Shown in pieces: positions 18,116 through 29,540 of a stretch of 64,000 bases of DNA. Both the position numbers and the translations under genes were made by a program. The stretch is from Tuwongella immobilis. Lineage in GTDB: Bacteria > Planctomycetota > Planctomycetia > Gemmatales > Gemmataceae. How positions within the stretch are numbered: the stretch's first letter is position 1; every line of letters begins with the position of its first letter. The notes below the pieces were generated by a model, which saw only the letters and a list, made by a program, of their open reading frames with translations, ran no database searches and had not been told where the DNA came from. The stretch covers positions 1,898,920 through 1,962,919 of the forward strand of contig NZ_LR593887.1 in assembly GCF_901538355.1 (NCBI RefSeq), in the 5' to 3' direction.

Positions 18116-19942
18116 TTAGCGGTAGGAAATTGGCATGGGCGTGGAGGTCCAATCCCGTGGGGCATCCGACAGCGAATCTTCGGCACCGCGATCGCGGAAG
18201 ATATGCAGGATTCGCGCCCGGCCAAGTTCCTCGAACTTCGGTTCGGGGTAGACATCCGACTGGAACGGCTGATCGACGGTGAATTCGTGGATCATCACCC
18301 GAATCTTCGGAATCAGTTGGAAGTGGATTTCCTCCACGCGAATGCCGGTGCCGGTCTCGCCGCCGGAGCGGTCATACAATTCAAACATTTGGCGAAGCAC
18401 ACGAGCCAAGCGTTTGCTGCTGATGCCATCTTCCAGGAAGATCAGGTCCACCTGCAAAGCCCGCAGCATTCGGAACAGATATTGCCGGGCCGGGCGATGC
18501 AGCAGCACGCTATATGGGGTGCCCAGCGGCTTCATCATCAGCGATTCATCGCGTTCCGGGGATTCCTCGGGTTCATCGCGGAGGACGCCGTTGATGAGCA
18601 GCAGGTGCGGGGCGATCCAGAATCCGCTGCCGTTTTGATATTCTTGCGATCGCACTTCGGCAATCAATCGCTTGAGCTGATGGACGATATATCGGCGGAG
18701 TTGAATTTCGCCTCGGCGTTCGAGCCGTTCGCGGACGAGTTCTTCATCCAGATCGTCCAACGACACTTTGAGCGGCCAGCGGGGATCGAATTCGCGGGCT
18801 TCGCTCTCGGCGGGCATGACCACTTCAATCGCCACATCGCTGGGGTAGCATTTGCGAACGCCAAAGTGTGGTTGGAATCCCCACTTGCGAAGAATCGCCC
18901 CAACTCGTTTGGTGCCAAGCTCTTGCAGATCGCGGACGAGAACGCTTGGCTTGCTGCGGCGGCACGGGTCGTTCCACCACAGGGAAGCCAGGGCGTAGAT
19001 GCCGGCAAACAGCAATCCTGGGGTTAACCACGTCATCGCGGTGCCCAAGAGCATCGTAATGGGCATATTCTGGCTGGCTTCCAATCGATTGAACAGTCGC
19101 CCGCCGATTGATGCGATGGTGGTGAGCAGGAGCAGAAATGCCAAGCTGGCCAAGCCGCCGAAGGCGAGGCGATGCACCGGCAGCGAGGCGATGCGGCGTG
19201 GATCGTTGCCCCGCCAGAGAAACGGCATCGGGTGCGATCCGCGCGGCAGCATCAACCCAATGCTGACAATGCCGACGGTGAGTGTGAGAATCGGCACAAT
19301 ACTGATCGGCAATGTCAGTTCGGCGGCGACCAACACACCTAAGTAGATCGCAATGCTGAACATCGATCCGGGTGGGAATGGCTCATCGGATAAGAGCGGC
19401 CGCCCGCGGAAGCCGTTGAGCATCACCGAGATTGGCAGAAAGACGCCGAACAACACCGCGACAAATAGCACCAACCAGAGTGCGGACAATCCCAGCAGAT
19501 AAAGCGTGTAGCTGCCAACCATTCCGACCGTTCGCCAGCCTTCCGGGAGCATCAACCAAGCGGCGGTGGTGGCACAACAGCCCACAACCAGCAGCGCCAT
19601 GGCACCGAGCATGACCGGCGGCATTCGCCGGGGAAGCGGTGGTGTGCCACGTAGGTCGATGCCAATCTCGAATTTGGTCAGTGTATCGATATTGGAACCA
19701 ATTCGGTTCCCGATGCGGAACAGCCACGAGACCCAGGGAATCGGGGCGTGTCGATGACGCATTTGTACGACGACGCCAATGAGCACGAGAAAGCCCGCGG
19801 CGAGGCTATCGTGCAGATCAGAGGTTGATTGTCGGCCAACGATTTCCAGCCCGATAATCGAGGCGAAAACGGCCAGTGAGAACCAGCCCGAAAGCTGGAA
19901 CCATTCTCGGAGGTGCAGAATTGTCGAGTTGAGCAGCTTCAT
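18116..19942 (-). CDS. Multispanning membrane protein with soluble C-terminal region
   Basis: A 608-residue protein of unknown function. The first ~330 residues contain about nine hydrophobic spans (for example SLAVFASIIGLEIVG; MLGAMALLVVGCCATTAAWLML; YLLGLSALWLVLFVAVLFGVFL; GGLASLAFLLLLTTIASIGG; PGLLFAGIYALASLWW). The last ~270 residues are charged and soluble, with ELVRERLERRGEIQLRRYIVHQLKRLIAEV and a possible ligand- or nucleotide-binding region. An ATG at 19942 is used in preference to a TTG start at 19999. It stands alone between the TIGR03067 gene and the ACT-domain gene on the same strand. Confidence 0.7.
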   Translation of the reverse strand: MKLLNSTILHLREWFQLSGWFSLAVFASIIGLEIVGRQSTSDLHDSLAAGFLVLIGVVVQMRHRHAPIPWVSWLFRIGNRIGSNIDTLTKFEIGIDLRGTPPLPRRMPPVMLGAMALLVVGCCATTAAWLMLPEGWRTVGMVGSYTLYLLGLSALWLVLFVAVLFGVFLPISVMLNGFRGRPLLSDEPFPPGSMFSIAIYLGVLVAAELTLPISIVPILTLTVGIVSIGLMLPRGSHPMPFLWRGNDPRRIASLPVHRLAFGGLASLAFLLLLTTIASIGGRLFNRLEASQNMPITMLLGTAMTWLTPGLLFAGIYALASLWWNDPCRRSKPSVLVRDLQELGTKRVGAILRKWGFQPHFGVRKCYPSDVAIEVVMPAESEAREFDPRWPLKVSLDDLDEELVRERLERRGEIQLRRYIVHQLKRLIAEVRSQEYQNGSGFWIAPHLLLINGVLRDEPEESPERDESLMMKPLGTPYSVLLHRPARQYLFRMLRALQVDLIFLEDGISSKRLARVLRQMFELYDRSGGETGTGIRVEEIHFQLIPKIRVMIHEFTVDQPFQSDVYPEPKFEELGRARILHIFRDRGAEDSLSDAPRDWTSTPMPISYR

Positions 19943-20079
19943 AGAGCCATTCCACCATATTTGGTGGTCTGACTCCAATGAATCTTGGTTTGAATGCAAA
20001 ATTCGTGAGGTGGCATTCGCAACTAATCGCTAGAGATGCGCTAGTTTGCCAACTCGATCGACCCGTGACAACCCCGAAA

Positions 20080-20571
20080 TCAGTCGATCAGGTCAGAATC
20101 GGTAAAGATCGTAAAGCCTTCCCGCATCAGGGTCACGCAGGCGGCTTCGTGGTCTTCCACGTAGAGTGCCAGTGCGGTCGATCCCGATGGGCCGACTCCG
20201 ATAAGAATCGGGTAGGTGTAATGGATGTTGATTTCACCCACGAGCAGGGCTTTGCAGATCTGCAGGATCGGCTGCGGATCATCTGGCATTTTGACGACCA
20301 AGAGATCGCTTTCGGTATAGGCGATTCCGGCGGATTCGAGAATCTCGGTGGCTCGTTCCGGGTCGCTGAAGACCATGCGAATGACGGCACAGTCGGCGGA
20401 GTTGATGACACTCAGCGAGACGATCCGCAGATTGGCCTGTTCGAAACGGCGGACCGTATCGAGCAGCCCGCCGACGCGGTTGGCCAAAAAGACATTAAAT
20501 TGTCGAACACTGGGCCAATCCCGACCTCGAGCGGTCAAATAGTCGGTTTCTGCGCCGTCACCGTAACTCAT
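20080..20571 (-). CDS. ACT-domain regulatory protein
   Basis: A 163-residue protein with tandem ACT-like modules. The first reads SVRQFNVFLANRVGGLLDTVRRFEQANLRIVSLSVINSADCAVIRMVF and the second lies near LVVKMPDDPQPILQICKALLVGEINIHYTYPI. ACT modules bind amino acids and regulate metabolic enzymes. The ATG at 20571 has GGGAGAGAG upstream. It is divergent from recA and lies next to no biosynthetic gene, so the ligand is not known. Confidence 0.8.
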   Translation of the reverse strand: MSYGDGAETDYLTARGRDWPSVRQFNVFLANRVGGLLDTVRRFEQANLRIVSLSVINSADCAVIRMVFSDPERATEILESAGIAYTESDLLVVKMPDDPQPILQICKALLVGEINIHYTYPILIGVGPSGSTALALYVEDHEAACVTLMREGFTIFTDSDLID

Positions 20572-20768
20572 GCTCTCTCCCGAATTTGAGTTGCGCGCAG
20601 TATAGTCGATGTCACAAGATTTCGTCAACGGTGCTTGCGAGTTGGCCGCAGTTTGTTATGCTGACATTTGTATAGTTCGTGGCGAGCGACAACTTTCGCT
20701 TTTCGATTCCTCGCCAAGCGGTGTACCATTGCAGCGGGAACCCCTTCACCAGCAAAAGGATCTGGGCC

Positions 20769-21935
20769 ATGGCCGACCACGAAAAGGAACTGAAAAAGGA
20801 TCTGAAAGGCGCGTTGGCTTCCATCGAGAAACAGTTCGGCAAAGGCGCGATTATGCCCTTAGGCCAACGCTCCAATATGGAAGTGGAGGGGATTACCACC
20901 GGGGCACTCAGCCTGGACTTGGCCTTGGGCGGGAAGGGGCTGCCGCGCGGGCGGATCGTCGAAATCTTCGGTCCGGAATCCTCCGGGAAGACCACGATTG
21001 CCTTGCATGTGCTGGCGAATGCCCAAAAAGAGGGCGGCGTTGCTGCATTTATCGACGCAGAACACGCGCTCGACCCCAGTTGGGCCAAGCGAATCGGTGT
21101 CGATCTCGAATCGCTGCTCGTCAGCCAGCCGAGCTATGCCGAAGAAGCGCTCAAGATTGCTGAAATGTTGGTCAAGTCGAATGCGGTGGATGTCATCGTC
21201 ATCGACTCCGTCGCCGCACTCGTTCCGAAGAACGAAATCGATGGCGAAATTGGCGATACGCACGTCGGTCTGCAAGCGCGATTGATGAGCCAGGCGCTGC
21301 GGATTCTGAACCCGGCGATTTCACGCACCAATACCTGCTTGATCTTTATCAACCAAATCCGGCAAAAAGTCGGCGTCATGTTCGGGTCGCCTGAAACGAC
21401 TTCCGGCGGGTTGGCGTTGAAGTATTACTCGTCCGTGCGATTGGATATTCGCAAGACGACGGGCATCAAGGATGGGGAAACCACCGTTGGAACGCGGGTG
21501 AAGGCCAAAGTCGTCAAGAACAAGGTCGCGCCGCCGTTCCGAGTTTGCGAATTCGACATGATGCACGATCGCGGCATCAGCGTCGAAGGGGACGTGCTGG
21601 ATCTGGCACTCGAAGAGAAAATCGTCGAAAAGTCGGGGGCTTGGTTCAATTACGGCAATGCTCGATTGGGGCAAGGTCGTGAGAATGTCAAGCAGCATTT
21701 GCGGGATACCCCCAGCCTGTTGGAGGAAATTCGTGCAAAGGTGCTCGCGATTCGCATGACCAAAGAAATGCCGATCGAAATCGGTACCCCACAAGAGGTT
21801 GCGGAAGCGAACCTGGATGAAATGCCTGCCGATCTGCTGCCGCCGCCACCCGCGAAGGGGAAAAAGGGACGCGGTGCGGCCTCCACGCCGGTGGTGATGC
21901 CGGATGGTGAGATCGTCGGTGAATCGGGCGAATAA
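20769..21935 (+). CDS. recA: Recombinase RecA
   Basis: A 388-residue recombinase that forms filaments on single-stranded DNA and stimulates LexA/CI-type self-cleavage. It shows Walker A GPESSGKT, Walker [13 protein letters not shown], the L1/L2 region ([31 protein letters not shown]) and the C-terminal region. The tail is Pro/Lys/Gly-rich rather than strongly acidic. The ATG at 20769 gives the standard N-terminus with AAGGA upstream. No SOS box of the GAAC-N4-GTTC or CTG-N10-CAG type is visible in the 197 bases upstream. A phage repressor of the cleavable type is found later in the window. Confidence 0.97.
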   Translation: MADHEKELKKDLKGALASIEKQFGKGAIMPLGQRSNMEVEGITTGALSLDLALGGKGLPRGRIVEIFGPESSGKTTIALHVLANAQKEGGVAAFIDAEHALDPSWAKRIGVDLESLLVSQPSYAEEALKIAEMLVKSNAVDVIVIDSVAALVPKNEIDGEIGDTHVGLQARLMSQALRILNPAISRTNTCLIFINQIRQKVGVMFGSPETTSGGLALKYYSSVRLDIRKTTGIKDGETTVGTRVKAKVVKNKVAPPFRVCEFDMMHDRGISVEGDVLDLALEEKIVEKSGAWFNYGNARLGQGRENVKQHLRDTPSLLEEIRAKVLAIRMTKEMPIEIGTPQEVAEANLDEMPADLLPPPPAKGKKGRGAASTPVVMPDGEIVGESGE

Positions 21936-22123
21936 TCGGAGGTCGAGGTTCTTCCGACATCGGGAATCGCGGCGACGGCGAGGCGAAGGGGCGGGCAAGG
22001 GCGGGGTAAATCGGGCGAGGCGGGGGAACTCCTCTTCGCGCGGTTAGCCCCACTCCGGTAAGCTACCTCCGCATCGGCGGGCAAGGACGCTCGCAGACGC
22101 CGACTCCGGATGAGGAACCTGCT

Positions 22124-23725
22124 GTGACGGACCGCTCGAAACCAGTTGTCCAACGTCGGTTACTGCGTGGGGCACTGACGAATTGGCTGGCGTTTGCCGC
22201 CGTCATGGCCTCGTCATTTTTTCTGGCACCCTATCTCATTCGCCGACTCGGAGATGCCACCTATGGCGTCTGGGGATTCGTCGAATCGATCCTTGCTTAT
22301 CTGACACTCCTTGATTTGGGGGTGGCCGCCTGCGTGACGCGCTACGTCGCCAAGCTGCATACCACCGGCGAACGTGACGAACTCAATCGGCTCGTATCCT
22401 CTTGCCTGGCCTTGTTTTGCATCGCGGGCGGGGCGATTCTCGCCATCGGTACTGGCTTGTCGTGGTGGTTGGCCCCGACGCTCCAAGCGAAGGCAGACCT
22501 TGCGGGCAATGTGCTGCCGTTCATGCTGCTGATGGTCGCCAACTTGGCGGTGACGCTCCCGTTGGGGATTTATCCGTCGATTCTCGATGGATTGGAGCGC
22601 TACACCCAGAAAAGCCTGATCCGCCTGGTGGCGCTGGTGGTGCGCGTTGCAGGCATCGTGGCGGTAACGGAACTCTCACCGGGACTATTCGGTCTTGGAA
22701 TGGTTTTGACGCTCACCAATCTTGCTGAGCATCTTGCATATGTGCTGTTGGTGCGGCGAGTGATGCCGGAACTGGTGTTGTCCCGGCGATTGGTCGATCG
22801 CGTAACACTCGCCCGAGTGAAGGGTTACAGCGTCGATGCCTTCTTGGCCATGCTCGCAGGGCGGATCACCGTGCAAACCGCCGCCGTGGTCATTGGCATG
22901 ATGATTTCGGCGGTTGCCGTGACGCATTTTCTGATTGCATCCCGATTGGTGGAAATGGCCAAGTCGCTGCTCCGCTCGGCCACCACCACGCTGACGCCGG
23001 CATTCAGTTCGCTGGAAGCGCAGGGCAAGATCGATGAGATGCGGGCAATTTATCTGACGGCGACGCGATTGTCGCTGCTGCTGGGGCTGCCCTTGGCGCT
23101 CGGCATGATCTGGTTCGGCCCTGCGTTCCTCACGCGATGGCTGCATTCTGCCGAATATGTGACCGTTTCCTACCCGACGTTGTGGATTCTGGCGGCGACG
23201 CTGCCATTTGTGGTGGCGCAATCGGCGGCGGCTCGGGTGCTCTACGGCGTGGGGCGGCTTCGCGGCTTCGCCCGGATGGCGCTCGTCGAAGCGGCAGTAA
23301 ATCTGACGCTCAGCTTGATTTTGGTGCGATCCATGGGGATTCAAGGGGTGGCGATTGCGGTCGCGATTCCGAATGTGCTGTTCTGCATCGCGGTGATTGT
23401 CACCGCCTGTTCGCATCTGCAAATTCGCGCAAGCGTTTATTTGCGAACGGCTTGGCTTCGGCCAATTGCGCTGAATCTGCCGCTGGCGCTCGCCGGGTGG
23501 GCGATCACCCGCTCGTTCCCACTCGAAACCTGGGGCGAACTTGCGTTGGCTGGTGCAGTCGGGGGGCTGCCGTACTTACTGATGGTGGCGATCACGGAGG
23601 GGAAATTCCCCAAGTGGTTGGCACCACGGGAGTTGCTGAAACGCATGGCGGGGAAACTCTCCCCGGGCGCTCGTGCGTCTGCACCAGCGAATCCGACGCC
23701 TGCACCACGGGCGACTGGTGGCTAA
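22124..23725 (+). CDS. Polysaccharide flippase (Wzx/MATE-like)
   Basis: A 533-residue integral membrane protein with about 14 hydrophobic spans, starting with a GTG after GAGGAA. It opens LLRGALTNWLAFAAVMASSFFLAPYLIRRLGDATYG, the usual start of the polysaccharide biosynthesis/flippase family, which moves undecaprenyl-linked sugars across the inner membrane. Gene neighbours (recA, groES) give no pathway, and no glycosyltransferase lies beside it. The last 25 residues are Ala/Pro-rich. Confidence 0.85.
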   Translation: MTDRSKPVVQRRLLRGALTNWLAFAAVMASSFFLAPYLIRRLGDATYGVWGFVESILAYLTLLDLGVAACVTRYVAKLHTTGERDELNRLVSSCLALFCIAGGAILAIGTGLSWWLAPTLQAKADLAGNVLPFMLLMVANLAVTLPLGIYPSILDGLERYTQKSLIRLVALVVRVAGIVAVTELSPGLFGLGMVLTLTNLAEHLAYVLLVRRVMPELVLSRRLVDRVTLARVKGYSVDAFLAMLAGRITVQTAAVVIGMMISAVAVTHFLIASRLVEMAKSLLRSATTTLTPAFSSLEAQGKIDEMRAIYLTATRLSLLLGLPLALGMIWFGPAFLTRWLHSAEYVTVSYPTLWILAATLPFVVAQSAAARVLYGVGRLRGFARMALVEAAVNLTLSLILVRSMGIQGVAIAVAIPNVLFCIAVIVTACSHLQIRASVYLRTAWLRPIALNLPLALAGWAITRSFPLETWGELALAGAVGGLPYLLMVAITEGKFPKWLAPRELLKRMAGKLSPGARASAPANPTPAPRATGG

Positions 23726-24021
23726 CCGCCGATCGATGGATGGAATCCCGCGCGCTCCCCAGGCTTGCCGTTGCAGGTCTGGGGAGTCGGCATTTGGAGC
23801 GCGACGAAGTCTGCCAGATCGACAGTCGCGCATGGTTTGGCAGGATTCGGGCTGACAGATTGTCACAGTGGGGCAGATTGAGATTTCCCGTAAGTATTGA
23901 TGAAACAAGGGGTTGTAAATTATTTTCGAAACAGGCACGCGAATTGCTTGCAAGAAAGGGCACTGACACGCTGGCTCGCACGCAACCCAGGCATGACCGC
24001 CGCTGCGTAACGGAGACGAAG

Positions 24022-24318
24022 ATGAATCTGAAACCGATCGCTGACCGGATCATCGTCGAGCGGTTCGCCGCCGCCGAGAAGACGGCTGGCGGCATTCTGC
24101 TGCCGGACAACGCGAAGGATAAGCCCCAGAAGGGGAAGGTTCTTGCGGTTGGCCCCGGCAAGATGCTCAAAGACGGGACTCGTCGTCCGCTGCAAGTCGC
24201 TGTTGGCGACGTGGTGTTGTTCACCGCCTGGGCGGGGAATGAGTACCAAGATCAGGCCCAATCGCGGGATATTCTCGTGATGCATGAAGAAGACGTTCTC
24301 GCGGTCGTCGAAGGCTGA
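24022..24318 (+). CDS. groES: Co-chaperonin GroES
   Basis: A 98-residue lid protein of the GroEL chamber. It opens [34 protein letters not shown], contains the mobile-loop GGILLP, and ends [16 protein letters not shown] lies six bases before the ATG. It is followed after 54 bases by groEL in the normal operon order. No CIRCE inverted repeat is seen in the 296 bases upstream, so HrcA control is not indicated. Confidence 0.96.
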   Translation: MNLKPIADRIIVERFAAAEKTAGGILLPDNAKDKPQKGKVLAVGPGKMLKDGTRRPLQVAVGDVVLFTAWAGNEYQDQAQSRDILVMHEEDVLAVVEG

Positions 24319-24372
24319 TTTCCAGCGACGCGAATTGCATTGTTTCGGATTTCACCTGATGGAGAGGAAGAC

Positions 24373-26001
<1,629 letters not shown>

Positions 26002-26071
26002 TTCGTCCGCATTCGGATTCTCGTGTGTCTGGCCGACGATGACCCGCTCATTGTCTCCAGACACCCCATCT

Positions 26072-26120
26072 CACCTCGTGCCTCGGCGATTCAGTCGCCG
26101 GTCACGAGGTGTTGGCGTTT
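26072..26120 (+). terminator. Terminator after groEL
   Basis: CACCTCGTG pairs with CACGAGGTG, and inside it TCGGCGA pairs with TCGCCG around a TTCAG loop. A short T-rich stretch (TTGGCGTTT) follows. It lies 70 bases after the groEL stop. Confidence 0.7.
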
Positions 26121-26211
26121 GATGGGCAATCTTCCAGGAATTGGATCATTCGGCTTTCGGAAAAATCGGGGCTGAAAAACTTCGACTGCCACGATTGACG
26201 TGCGGCGAATC

Positions 26212-26239
26212 ATGGTTTATAACCATGTTGTTATATAAC
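26212..26239 (+). promoter_or_regulatory. Palindromic operator upstream of arsR-like gene
   Basis: ATGGTTTATAACCAT (26212-26226) is a perfect inverted repeat, followed by the perfect palindrome GTTATATAAC (26230-26239). Both share GTT(T)ATA-type half-sites and lie 14 to 42 bases before the ATG of the ArsR-like regulator, where ArsR proteins usually bind to repress their own operon. Binding is inferred. Confidence 0.65.
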
Positions 26240-26253
26240 CTGTGGGGAATCGA

Positions 26254-26664
26254 ATGCGTCCGCCGGAGCGATTAAGCCTTCTCTTTGCGGCATTGGCCGA
26301 CCCGACGCGGCGAGCGATTCTGGCTCGACTGGCGAAGGGCGAGGCCACCGTTATGGAATTGGCCAAACCGTTTGCGATGAGTCAGCCGGCCATCTCCAAG
26401 CATCTGCGGGTGCTGGAAGAGGCGGGGCTGATCTCGCGTGGGCGGGACGCTCAGCGGCGACCGTGTCGGCTCGAAGCGCAACCGTTGATGGAGATTCGCG
26501 ATTGGCTGGAAGAGTTCCGCCAATTGATGGAACTTCAATACCAGCAACTGGATGCGCTTTTGGATGAGCTGAAAACGGACGCATCGAATTCCCCACGTTC
26601 GCAACCTTCAACGGAGCAATCGCATGTCGATGAATCCCCCGGTGAGCATTCAACTTCCCAGTGA
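26254..26664 (+). CDS. ArsR-family transcriptional regulator
   Basis: A 136-residue winged-helix repressor. It reads LSLLFAALADPTRRAILARLAKGEATVMELAKPFAMSQPAISKHLRVLEEAGLISRGRDAQRRPCRLE, the complete ArsR DNA-binding domain. No metal-binding Cys pair of the ArsR/SmtB type is seen, so it belongs with the non-metal ArsR regulators paired with SRPBCC proteins. The start at ATG 26254 has TGGGGAA upstream. Its 3' end overlaps the SRPBCC gene by 41 bases. Confidence 0.9.
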   Translation: MRPPERLSLLFAALADPTRRAILARLAKGEATVMELAKPFAMSQPAISKHLRVLEEAGLISRGRDAQRRPCRLEAQPLMEIRDWLEEFRQLMELQYQQLDALLDELKTDASNSPRSQPSTEQSHVDESPGEHSTSQ

Positions 26665-27124
26665 CTGTGAGATCGTTCTGACTCGGCAGTTTCGGGCACC
26701 GCGCGACTTGGTTTTCCGTGCGATGATTGAGCCGACATTGGTGCGTCGGTGGTTATCCGGGCCGCCGGGCTGGACGATGACCGATTGCGAGATCGACGCG
26801 CAGGTCGGTGGACGGTATCGCTATCGCTGGGCCAGTGACGATGGGCAGAGCATGCAGATGACCGGTGAATATCGGGAAGTCGTTGCACCCGAACGGCTTG
26901 TGAATACCGAGACCTTTGACTTTGGCTGTGCATCTCAGGCGGGAGAGCAAGTTGGCACCGCCGTGCTGACCGAAGCCAACGGCGTGACCACGCTGACGAC
27001 AACGGTGGTCTACCCCAACAAAGTGGCTCGTGATGGCACGTTGGCGGCGGGGATGGAGCACGGAGTGGCCAATTGCTATCGGCTCTTGGATGCGATCCTC
27101 GACGAAGTGAGTGCAGCGGCGTAA
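26624..27124 (+). CDS. SRPBCC (AHSA1-like) protein
   Basis: A 166-residue protein of the START/Bet v1-like fold. It shows the AHSA1 pattern VLTRQFRAPRDLVFRAMIEPTLVRRWLSGPPGWTM, GGRYRYRWASDDG and a C-terminal amphipathic helix (GMEHGVANCYRLLDAILDEV). The fold binds hydrophobic ligands; no catalytic function is established for this subgroup. It is translated from within the ArsR-like gene and is presumably controlled by it. Confidence 0.85.
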   Translation: MSMNPPVSIQLPSDCEIVLTRQFRAPRDLVFRAMIEPTLVRRWLSGPPGWTMTDCEIDAQVGGRYRYRWASDDGQSMQMTGEYREVVAPERLVNTETFDFGCASQAGEQVGTAVLTEANGVTTLTTTVVYPNKVARDGTLAAGMEHGVANCYRLLDAILDEVSAAA

Positions 27125-27268
27125 GTCGTTTTCTGTCAACGAGATCGGTGGATCATCCCGGATGGGTCATGGTTCGATTGTGGGGTGATTTTCCTCGAAT
27201 GGAATCATGCGAATCCGGGGTGGTTCGGTGGCAGAGTAGGTGGGCTGGGAGAGCGTCGCGGTTCGGGA

Positions 27269-27296
27269 TAGACTTTCTGGGCCGGTGGGGTATACT
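27269..27296 (+). promoter_or_regulatory. Possible sigma-70 promoter for E1-E2 operon
   Basis: TAGACT (27269-27274) and TATACT (27291-27296) are spaced by 16 bases and lie about 60 bases before the E1 alpha start. The -10 element matches 5 of 6 and the -35 matches 4 of 6 consensus bases. It is a pattern call only. Confidence 0.35.
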
Positions 27297-27354
27297 CGCC
27301 CCGCTTGAGGTTTGGCGTCTGTCGCAACCTCGCGGCTCGAAAGGAGGTTCCGCC

Positions 27355-28440
27355 ATGACTCCCATCACTCCACCGCAATCCACGGTTGTCGTGCGAAGCG
27401 GAGCCGATCCCTCCCTAACTCTCTCTGCTGAAACCGCTTGCACGATTTATCGCCAGATGGCTCGGACGCGAATGCTCGAAATTCGCACCATTCAGATGAG
27501 CAAATCGGGCGAAGGATTCTTCTGGGTCGGCGGACCCGGCGAAGAAGCCTTCAACGTCTGTTTGGGCTTGCAAGTCCGCAAAGGCTGTGGGCCGGCCTTC
27601 GATTTTTTGCATCTGCATTATCGCAGTTCGGGCGTGCTGCTCAGCATGGGCATGCCGATGATGGATCACTTCCGTCAGATGGCAATGCGAGCCACCGATC
27701 CGCATTCCCTGGGGCGGAATTTCGTCGGTCATTATAGCATTCGTGCGTGGAATGTCGTGCCGATTAGTTCGGTCATTTCCGTGCAGTATGCGATGGCGGC
27801 AGGTTCGGCGATGGTGCAGAAACGCTACGGCGGCGAGGGGATCACCATTGTCACCGGCGGCGAGGCGGGGACGGCGTCGGGCGATTTCCAAAGTTGCATG
27901 CTGTGGAGCAGTCGGCCCGGGCAGGAAGTGCCGACGCTGATCATTGTTACGAACAACGGCTACGGCATTTCGACGCCGGCGGAGAGTCAGATTGGGGCGG
28001 ATCGCTTGGTCGATCGGGCCGCTTCGTTCGGCATCTCGGGCGAATCGATTGATGGCAATGATCCGATTGCGAGTTGGCACGCGATTGCGCGTGGGATGAA
28101 GGTTTGTCGCACGCAGCGACGACCGTATTTCATCGAGGCGAAAGTCGGGCGATTGTACGGGCATTCGTCCTCATCGGGTGGCCAGCGCGTGGCCGGCGAG
28201 TTGGATTGTCTGCTTCAGTTTGAACAATCTCTGATTAATTCTGGTGCCGCGACTGCCGACATATTGGAACAGATTCGCCACGAGGCGGAAGAAGAGGTCC
28301 GGGCGGCCGCGGATGTGGCCGTGCATGAACCCGCGCCAACCCCTGAGGATGTGTATCGACATACGTTTGCACCCAGTTCCGTGGATGCGATTTATCCCAC
28401 GGATTACACCGGCTTGCCCGGTGGTTCCGAAGCGAGATAA
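27355..28440 (+). CDS. 2-oxoacid dehydrogenase E1 component, alpha subunit
   Basis: A 361-residue thiamine-diphosphate enzyme subunit that decarboxylates a 2-oxoacid and passes the acyl group to lipoamide. The TPP motif begins TGGEAGTASGDF and ends at IIVTNNGYGIST, close to branched-chain (BCKDH alpha) and acetoin types. It also shows FLHLHYRSSG and HYSIRAWNVVPISSVIS. AAGGAGG precedes the ATG. It heads an operon of E1 alpha, E1 beta and E2; whether the substrate is pyruvate or branched-chain oxoacids is not settled. Confidence 0.9.
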   Translation: MTPITPPQSTVVVRSGADPSLTLSAETACTIYRQMARTRMLEIRTIQMSKSGEGFFWVGGPGEEAFNVCLGLQVRKGCGPAFDFLHLHYRSSGVLLSMGMPMMDHFRQMAMRATDPHSLGRNFVGHYSIRAWNVVPISSVISVQYAMAAGSAMVQKRYGGEGITIVTGGEAGTASGDFQSCMLWSSRPGQEVPTLIIVTNNGYGISTPAESQIGADRLVDRAASFGISGESIDGNDPIASWHAIARGMKVCRTQRRPYFIEAKVGRLYGHSSSSGGQRVAGELDCLLQFEQSLINSGAATADILEQIRHEAEEEVRAAADVAVHEPAPTPEDVYRHTFAPSSVDAIYPTDYTGLPGGSEAR

Positions 28441-28446
28441 CCCGTT

Positions 28447-29505
28447 ATGGCCACATTGGTTCAGGCCATTCGATTGGCCCTTCATTACGGTGAGACGCAT
28501 CTGGGCGTAACCGACATTTTTGGCGAAGATGTGGGCCCGCCATTGGGTGGGGTGTTTACCGCAACCCAAGGATTGAAAACGGCTTGGAACTCGCCGTTGG
28601 ACGAACGTGGAATCATTGGCACCGCCATGGGCATTGCTTGGGCGGGCGGGCGTCCGGTGGCGGAAATTCAGTTTTGCGATTACGCGCTGAATACGATCGA
28701 TTTGATGAAGTTAGCCGGGAGTCAGCGCTGGGCCGGTGCCGGCGAATGGGAATTGCCAATGGTGGTGATGACCCCCACGGGCGCGGGGATTCGTGGCAGT
28801 CTCTATCATTCGCACTGCTTTGAGAGTTGGGCGAGTCGGCTCAGCGGTTGGAAAATCGTCATGCCCAGCACGCCGTTGGATGCCTATGGGTTGATGCTTT
28901 CGGCCATTGTCGATCCGAATCCGGTGCTGATGCTACTGCCCAAAGCGCTGATGCGGGTGCCGGGGGCGGAGCGGATTCCTGGTGAGCCGGAAAGTGCCGA
29001 CCAACTGCGAGCGATGATCGATGCGCCAGTTGGGGATCGCCGAGATTGGCAGCCGACTTGGCCCGAGATTCAGCCGCACTTTATTTCGCTGGGCAAAGCG
29101 GCAACGCGACGCGAAGGCGATGCCGCCACCGTGATTTCCTACGGGCGAACGCTGCCGCTTTGTGTGCAAGCGGCGGATGAAATTCGGGACTCGCACCAGA
29201 TTGCTTGCGAGGTCATCGACTTGCGAACGCTTTTTCCTTACGATTGGGACACGATTCGCGCTAGCATTCTCCGCACAGGCCGGGTATTAATTGTGCATGA
29301 GGATACCGAAGTCACGAGTTTTGGCGAGCACTTGCTCCGCCGAGTCGTGGAAGAGTGTTTCTACGATCTGATGGTCAGACCGCGATTGGTGCAGGGAAGG
29401 CACCTTCCGGGCATCGGACTCAATCCGATGTACGAAGAGCAGACACTCCCGCAATTGTCGGGCATCCGCCAGGCAATGTTGGAGTTGGCACGCGAGGCGG
29501 CGTGA
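28447..29505 (+). CDS. 2-oxoacid dehydrogenase E1 component, beta subunit
   Basis: A 352-residue partner of the E1 alpha subunit, starting six bases after its stop. It shows VTDIFGEDVGPPLGGVFTATQGL, GIAWAGGRPVAEIQFCDYALNTIDL (the subunit contact and TPP-binding face), and the C-terminal transketolase domain CEVIDLRTLFPYDWDTIRASI followed by VLIVHEDTEVTSFGEHLL. It is complete in length. Close spacing implies co-expression in equal amounts. Confidence 0.93.
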   Translation: MATLVQAIRLALHYGETHLGVTDIFGEDVGPPLGGVFTATQGLKTAWNSPLDERGIIGTAMGIAWAGGRPVAEIQFCDYALNTIDLMKLAGSQRWAGAGEWELPMVVMTPTGAGIRGSLYHSHCFESWASRLSGWKIVMPSTPLDAYGLMLSAIVDPNPVLMLLPKALMRVPGAERIPGEPESADQLRAMIDAPVGDRRDWQPTWPEIQPHFISLGKAATRREGDAATVISYGRTLPLCVQAADEIRDSHQIACEVIDLRTLFPYDWDTIRASILRTGRVLIVHEDTEVTSFGEHLLRRVVEECFYDLMVRPRLVQGRHLPGIGLNPMYEEQTLPQLSGIRQAMLELAREAA

Positions 29506-29540
29506 TTTCGCCTGGCGGAATGCAGGGAAAGGATTCCGGC

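Noticed and set aside
20572-20768. Possible SOS box before recA
   Set aside because: No palindrome of the known LexA types; a weak TTGCGA/TATGCT pair at 20635-20662 matches only 4 of 6 at each element.
23726-24021. Searched for a CIRCE operator before groES
   Set aside because: No TTAGCACTC-N9-GAGTGCTAA pattern or near match was seen; heat-shock control by HrcA is not supported.
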